NCBI GenBank assembly: GCA_051530055.1
Contig: CM121342.1
Span: forward strand, 11,780,001-11,844,000
Origin: Neoechinorhynchus agilis
Taxonomy: Eukaryota; Acanthocephala
DNA length: 64,000 nt
Direction of reading: 5' to 3'
The notes beneath the pieces were generated by a model. It was not told where the DNA came from. It did no database searches and worked only from the letters and a program-made list of their open reading frames with translations. How positions within the stretch are numbered: position 1 is the stretch's first letter; each line of letters starts with the position of its first letter. Below are positions 58,331 through 64,000 of the stretch, in pieces. The position numbers and the translations under genes were made by a program.

Positions 58331-58482
58331 GCTTTCACCCGGTAAATAATTTTTTATTGAAAACGTTCTGCGAATCTCGTCGGGTTCAACAAACTGATGG
58401 TGAACCCGACGGGGTTCGAAACTTTTTTAATAAAAACTTATTTACCGGGTGAATACCTAAACAATAAGTCTAATAAAACTTT
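58316..58482 (+). ncRNA. Best-preserved hammerhead-like palindromic PLE terminus
   Basis: Long arms (58316-58390 and 58400-58482; ATTAGACTTATTG..., TTCACCCGGTAAATAA, CGTCGGGTTCA against their complements) surround CTGATGG (58394-58400), a perfect six-pair hairpin GAACCC-GACG-GGGTTC (58402-58417) and GAAAC (58418-58422). The arrangement is the hammerhead core with stem II; the seventh base of the first box is G instead of A. Stem III after GAAAC could be the T/A-rich TTTTTAATAAAAA. Activity is unproven. Confidence 0.6.
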
Positions 58483-58759
58483 ATATATCATACATAGGCA
58501 TGCATAATTTGTGTCACTCGGATAAATATGGTTCCGATTTTGAGAAAAATCCATGAATTTGCGGAATAGGTCCAATTTCAGAGTTCATTACTTTTCCACT
58601 GTTCAGGTGATACTCATCAACACTTCTTAGATTGACATTACAATAAATTGCTTATTTGTAAACTGATCCCGTGTGATTTACAGCAATTTCACCTTATAAC
58701 AAAAAATTTTTCATTATAATTAAATCTCTCGCAATTAAAACAAGTATCAAATTTAGCTG

Positions 58760-59194
58760 ATGAACCGACAATGTAAACAATCTGTAAAAAGAATTATTAA
58801 GAAATCTGTTCTACTTCAATCAAAAAAATCGGAACTTGTGGCGGCATTTAGAGAACCCTCAGAAAAAGAACTTAAGAAGCAGAATAAACATGCGAAGGAA
58901 GTACTTTTGGAGCAGACTTTGGAATACCAAAAGTTGATAAATCCTGACTATAGTGTCAGAGGTGCCGTTCTTGATAAGGAGAAATGGACAGGCGAGGCTG
59001 TAAAAGAGAAGGATTTCGTTCCTGATCCTCTGGTGGACATAAGAGCTCGACCGTTGTTGTGTTCGCAATACTTTTCGATAGACGGAATGAGTGAAATAAT
59101 AAGACATGATATACCGATGTGCGCTGGTGGTATTGGCAGCGAAGAGAAACGTAAAAAAATTGTGGAACAATACGATAATCTTTTAAAGGAATAA
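58760..59194 (+). CDS. Unrecognised 144-residue basic protein
   Basis: A single open frame begins MNRQCKQSVKRIIKKSVLL and continues FREPSEKELKKQNKHAKEVL, LINPDYSVRGAVLDKEKW, PLVDIRARPLLCSQYFSIDG and ends KKIVEQYDNLLKE. The stop overlaps an AATAAA (about 59190-59195), so the 3' UTR could be minimal or the signal lies further on. The basic N-terminus could be a mitochondrial presequence, and composition recalls small mitochondrial ribosomal proteins, but I find no family signature. It lies 280 bp after the PLE palindrome on the same strand as the coiled-coil gene. Confidence 0.55.
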   Translation: MNRQCKQSVKRIIKKSVLLQSKKSELVAAFREPSEKELKKQNKHAKEVLLEQTLEYQKLINPDYSVRGAVLDKEKWTGEAVKEKDFVPDPLVDIRARPLLCSQYFSIDGMSEIIRHDIPMCAGGIGSEEKRKKIVEQYDNLLKE

Positions 59195-59227
59195 ATATAC
59201 TTTTTCCAAGTGTTAAAGTGAACATAC

Positions 59228-59470
59228 CTTACACGGCTGTCAGGGCCGTGATCCAATCACTTAGGCAATGAACCATACGGTTAAGACCTCAGACACCTGA
59301 TGATGAGGCAGGACTCATCAGTAAGTTTCCTCCCTTCAGCACTATTTCGCCTCCATTGGTTATGAGTCACAGGTGATAAATGATTTTGAGCCTTATGAGC
59401 CTGAAACAGGTATTCGTGAATCAAGTCCACTAGACAACCTCGATACAACTACGGAATGTACAAATTCTGC
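59228..59470 (-). repeat. SINE copy 5, full-length-like
   Basis: Minus strand: head ATTCCGTAGTTGTATCGAGG, box-A-like TTGTCTAGTGG, box-B-like GGCTCAAAATC, body GGAGGCGAAATAG..., CTGATGAGTCCTGCC, tail AGTGATTGGATCACGG. It shows the head-body-tail order of the family most completely, together with copy 1. Confidence 0.75.
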
Positions 59471-59569
59471 TTGTTTTATACCTTGGCAAAAGTATTCAAT
59501 TATTTTATATCATGTCTGGTTAGTCGGTTACATTTTATTATAAGTGTTTAGAACATCTTTTACTCACCT

Positions 59570-60055
59570 TTTTCCTTTTAGGCACACATTCAACCGATAT
59601 CTTGCGCCAGGGAAGTGATCGACTAACTTAAACTTTGAACCTTACGGCAATGAGTTTGTACATCCCTCAGAATCCTCAGATATCTTCATTGGAATAAATG
59701 TAACCAGCTAGCCAGGTATAAAACCGGCAAATTTTGTACATTCCGTAGTTGTATCGAGGTGGTTTATTGGACTTGAGCCCAATTCCTTGTTCCATGGTCT
59801 AAGAGTTAAAAATCCATGATCGCCGATGACTCATAACCAAAGGCGACAAAATGCCGTTGAAGGGAGGCGGAAACTCACTGATGAATCCTGCCTTCTCGCG
59901 ACGTATTTGAGGTTCCTGAGGATGTACAAACTCATTGTCGTAGGGTCCAAAGTATAAGTGATTCAATCACTTCCCTGATGCGATATATCGGTTGGCTGTG
60001 TGCCAAAGGAAATCAGCCGCAACACCTAGCGAAAAAATGTTGCCGGATAGCCAGA
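59570..60055 (+). repeat. SINE copy 6 (plus) with an inverted partial copy before it
   Basis: Plus-strand copy about 59735-60055: ATTCCGTAGTTGTATCGAGG, GTGGTTTATTGGACTTGAG, GATCGCCGATGACTCATAAC, GGCGACAAAATGCCG, CTCACTGATGAATCC, AGTGATTCAATCACTTC. Upstream, 59575-59690 is a minus-strand tail and body fragment (AGTTTGTACATCCCTCAG, CCTCAGATATCTTC). Confidence 0.65.
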
Positions 60056-60980
60056 CCAAAGACAAAATAAATATACTTTCATTTTATTCGGTATGTTCCT
60101 CTTCGTTCCTTTTCAACAATAAGAAATTCGATGATTGAATTAGAGATTGGTACTCAAAAAATATGAAAATTTGACACCTTAATAAACAAGCTTATTGATG
60201 GATTCTATGCGAATGCGTGCAGATCAAAAACTTGAATTTGCTAGTTAAGACTGAGACTCATGGGGATTTAGAACCAAAACAAATATGGTCCCAAATCTAA
60301 CGACCAATGTGGGTGATTCTTCGATTACGAATCAGACGGTGCAGTGAAGCGTATAAAGGAACTTTTGCGATATACAAAATTATAGTCGGCGGATTGAAAT
60401 TCCACTCTTCATCAAAAATCCCATTTGATTCCAACATTACTTTTCGCAAGAATGCGTAAATCGTTACAAAGAATAACCGCTAACAACTCGATCGCTTTGA
60501 GAGTGAAATACTCTGTCCTTGGCCTACGACTTTCATCGTTTTTAATAGAATCCAGAAAAGATCTCCTCATTTAATCTCAACATAATCTTTAAGCGGATTA
60601 AATTCACGCTTATTTTCCATGGGATAAAAGCTCAAGAAAAAGAGATATCCTAGCGACTGAAAGCGCCACTCACATATTTAAAAACTTACAAGCGGCGGAC
60701 GTAACTATGACTTTCCCTAAAACTACAAACAACGCTATTTAACTTTCGAAGTCTACAGTTAAATCTCATTCGCCGGGGACACGTACTTTGTCCGCTTCAG
60801 ATAATCTTCGTCAAAATGAGAACTAAAGGCAACAGCATTTTCAACAGCAAACAATCGACGACCCTGATGTAATCAATCAGTTGAGGATTCGTAATGCAAA
60901 TGTGACCGACAATAGTTCAACAGCCCTTTATCCAACCTCAATCGTCATATCAACATAAAGCAATAACCGAGCAAAAATTA
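60056..60980. other. No gene recognised; a stray satellite-B-like phrase
   Basis: Mostly unassigned AT-rich sequence. AAGCGGCGGACGTAACTATG near 60689 resembles the satellite B phrase AAGCGGCAGACGTAACTAAT, suggesting a dispersed old monomer. The 5' part of LINE family 2 may start before 60980. Confidence 0.35.
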
Positions 60981-60984
60981 AGAG

Positions 60985-63900
60985 TCCGGAACATGTTAGC
61001 GGAGAGTGCAGAGCGGTATATGCAATATCTCAAGAACATGAACTCAAGTGCCTCGAATGCGAACTGGTGACGGTTGGTAAATCAAGAGTTAAATTATTTG
61101 TGGAACATCAGGCCATCATTCACCAACACGATTTTATCATCTTTACTTGCCCAGTCTGTGACGACTACCAATGTAATGAATCAAGGTCAATGGGCAACCA
61201 TCTCAAGAGGCGCCAACAGCGATTCCTGGACAAGACAAGCTCATAACATTGTGCATGGCGAAAGCGCTGCCGAAAAGCAAAACATGGCAACAATTCAATA
61301 AACGGGCTCTGGTAGCTCAGTCCTCTGCTCCGTCTATAGCCTCAAAATTTATGGTCTTGGGCAATTCAATTATGTTCTCGACCATCTTAAAGACGTCCAT
61401 CAATGTACGGATATTGAATTCGATTGCTACAATTGCTTCATTGTGTAAAGAATTACGTCAGAGGATCTCCTATTCTAAAAATCTGTACTCAAAATTGGTC
61501 AACTGCCTGATCTACAACAAACCGACCGGTCTTTAAAACGATTGCCAGGCCTTTTGGATGAAGCTTTTCTTTCACAACATTCGCCAAACACGATATGCCG
61601 CAAAAATGATGATTTGAACGATTTAGCTGAGAAGAACGCGCAGGTGACTCTAGAAAGCACTGACGACAGAGTGATTATATCTTATCACCTACCATATAAA
61701 CCTATGTGCAATAACGCTCGATACAATGGTGATACATCAACCTTCGAAGTTACCACAATCGAACCTACCTCAACTTCGATATCTACCTCAGGAACTTGTA
61801 AAATGAGTGAGCGCGTAAACCTGTATCAGGTGAATATACCCCGTGCGTTTTCAGCAAAGGAGAGACACGAATTTCTTTTGAACTGTCTTCAACGACCGGA
61901 TATACATCCACGCTATCGTTTTTTTCTGAAGAATGAGTCTGAAGAGCTACGCGACCATGCTGGTCCAATGAATTAGGAATTTATCGAATCAATGAGTGCG
62001 CGATATCTGTCGTATTTGAAATGCAGGCGACAAGGTTCTCCCGTATGCCCAACAGTCTTGGTCTAAAAATTATAAAGCTGAAGACCGCCTTTCACGTCCT
62101 CAAGAACCAAACACAATGGAGGAGAGTAAAAGACCGTATCTTGGATTCTGTTTCACTTCAGCGCGATTGGAGGACACGAACTTTCAGCTCAATTCATTTT
62201 GTGGGCCGCAGCAAGTGCTTATCAATGCTATTTTGTCGTATATACTCCAAGCGACGATGTTCCAGTTCGAATTCGATCCCGCACATTCTCAAATTCATCA
62301 TTCAACGTCTCGATCGATGATTCAGGCACTTATCCCTGCGAACGCTGTCGAGGGCGTAATTCAAACCAGTCATACGACCCTATTTAAAGACGATACCGCG
62401 CTCTTTATTTTGACAATACAAGTCGACTTGCCAACCTGATATTTAAGCCGGACGAAAACCGCCAGCCAACTATCGCACAACCGAAATGTCTCGAACACTT
62501 ACGTTCACTATTTGAAGATTTCCAAGACACGAATCCTACTTCTTTTGTCAATTCCGGTTCGCGTGATTTGCTTTCGTTGGAGGAATTATGGCCAGCTGTA
62601 ACCGTAGAGGAAATACAAGCTACGATTCGTGGCATAAAGTCAAGCAGTTCCGTTGGTCCCGATAAGATATAACTTCGTAAAATTCGTGCCTTCGACAAGC
62701 ACATTGTAGGCCTTACAGTTTTTTCAACTCCGTAATACAAGTTGGTTCCCCTCCAAAGTCCTGGTTTGAAAATAAGACTATATTACTGCCCAAAAATGGG
62801 AATGACAATGAAGCTTTGAAGTCCATTTCCGGCTGAAGACCGATCACAATATCATCCATTCTCCTCCGTGGTATGCACCGTGCAATGCTGGAAAGACTAA
62901 GGCAATGCTGCAGTTTACACGACAGCCAGACTGCGTTCGAAAGCGCAGCACATGCAACTCAAACCTCCTCATATTGAAGGATTTGCTAAAAAGAAAAAGA
63001 TCGGATGGAAAACCGATAGCACTGGTAGTGTTGGACATAAAATCTGCCTTCGAGTCAGTAAGCCATGATACAATAAACAATGCACTAGTGTCACACAACT
63101 GTCCATCATACATGCGGCGGTATCTGATGGAAGTGTAAAGTACTTCATACACCAGGCTGCACCTCCTTAGCTCGAGACCCTCAGACTCAATTTGGTTTCA
63201 TGGCGGCGTGAAACAACGGGGTCCACTCTCGCCCTTGGTTTTTGTTCTGTGCATTGACGATGTCTTGCGACGGGTCGACAGGCCGGTGTTGGGGTGCTCA
63301 ACAAGAAGCGGTCGCTTAAGCCAGCTAGTGTATTCGGGTGACATTCTATTACTTGCGGACAATTCTAGGGATCTGCAACAAATGATTGATGCCATGAACG
63401 ATAGACTTTCAAAGAAAGGATTTAATTTATCGCCAATTATTCCAACAACAAGCTAATCGACGAGACAAATCCGCACACTCACATGGGTGACGCTGACATT
63501 GACCCAATTATTGATGGCGATTCAATCAGATATCTTGGCCGTACACCTTGGAAACCGACCACTATTGAAGAGATGCAAAATGCGATATCAACTGCTAGAG
63601 GTTGCATCAAACTTTTCAAGGATGGATGGAGAACGAAGTCGGACTTGTCATCACTGTATGGCACCAGAAAAAAAACGCAAATTAATGCCTTCAACCAAGG
63701 CCCGAAAAATACAACGAAAATGGTAGAGCGTCATGATGCGGCCCATGGGCGCTTTACGTGGGCTCTACAGAAGCGATGGGCTCTCGGTTGGAAATTCAGA
63801 CCGAGAACCGTATCTACGACAACCAAGGTCGTTTCAATAAACCAGATCTCATACTAATAGTCCGGCAGCATAAAAGGTAAATATAATTGATCTTGCGGTT

Positions 63901-64000
63901 TACTACGAGACAACAAAAGATCGGGGTGAAAATATTATGGTTGAAAAAGAAGAGAAATACAAACCTATCGCGGAAAAATTGCAACCCAATACGATTTGGA
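60985..64000 (+). mobile_element. RLE-type zinc-finger LINE (family 2), running off the window
   Basis: In order: a C2H2-like finger pair (CLECELVTVGKSRVKLFVEH, CPVCDDYQCNESRSMGNHL) at 61.04-61.24 kb, HPRYRFFLKNES at 61.9 kb, and AASAYQCYFVVYTPSDDVP at 62.2 kb. The reverse transcriptase follows: SSSVGPDKI, VVLDIKSAFESVSHDTI, GVKQRGPLSPLVFVLCIDDV, VYSGDILLLADNSRDLQQM. At the window edge is a C-terminal nuclease-like end, PDLILIV then IDLAVYYETTKDRGENIMVE and KYKPIAEKL. The last part matches the PD...D/E endonuclease of the R2/NeSL superfamily. Multiple frame changes and altered RT boxes (VYSGD instead of YADD) show it is dead. Its fingers relate it to the block at 34.8-37.5 kb. Confidence 0.78.

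Overview
The window is animal nuclear DNA: AT-rich, with spliced genes, four kinds of LINE, Penelope-like retroelements (PLEs), tRNA-derived SINEs and satellites. Host genes can be read through very short introns: of the introns resolved here, most are 46 to 57 nt and several are exactly 49 nt. In four genes the reconstructed exons give a total that divides by three. Such small introns occur in nematodes and some other fast-evolving invertebrate lineages. The species cannot be named from this sequence alone.

Layout. 0-4 kb is a compact gene cluster: a Son-of-sevenless-like gene (minus), a three-exon unknown gene (minus) and elongin C (plus). 4-9 kb holds SINEs, a fossil Ty3/gypsy fragment and little else. 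9-15 kb has several candidate exons on both strands that I could not assemble into a known gene. 16.4-18.3 kb is a six-exon T-box transcription factor gene. 19.8-22.7 kb is repeats (hammerhead-like hairpin, RLE-type LINE). 23.8-24.9 kb is a complete five-exon PRPF38B-like splicing factor gene. 25.3-28 kb holds two head-to-head PLE pieces. 27.9-30.2 kb is a ~455-bp satellite and 31-33.3 kb is a second satellite with a two-level (dimeric) organisation. 34-46 kb is a retroelement graveyard (three LINE families, SINEs, PLE termini).

46.6-53.6 kb (minus) is the most striking host gene: a putative membrane protein with a signal peptide, N-terminal EGF modules, a central array of about 41 almost identical EGF modules, divergent C-terminal EGF modules and a transmembrane segment. 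Its four introns are all phase 1. 53.9-56.3 kb is an RLE LINE enclosed by 55-nt inverted arms. 56.6-58.3 kb is a coiled-coil gene whose stop codon falls in a PLE-type palindrome. 58.8-59.2 kb is a small unknown gene. 61-64 kb is a zinc-finger/RT/RLE LINE running off the end.

The host genes do not form an obvious pathway. The recurring theme is a genome of tiny-intron genes embedded among retroelements, many of whose ends carry hammerhead-ribozyme-like cores. All calls are by eye from translated sequence; no database or folding search was run.
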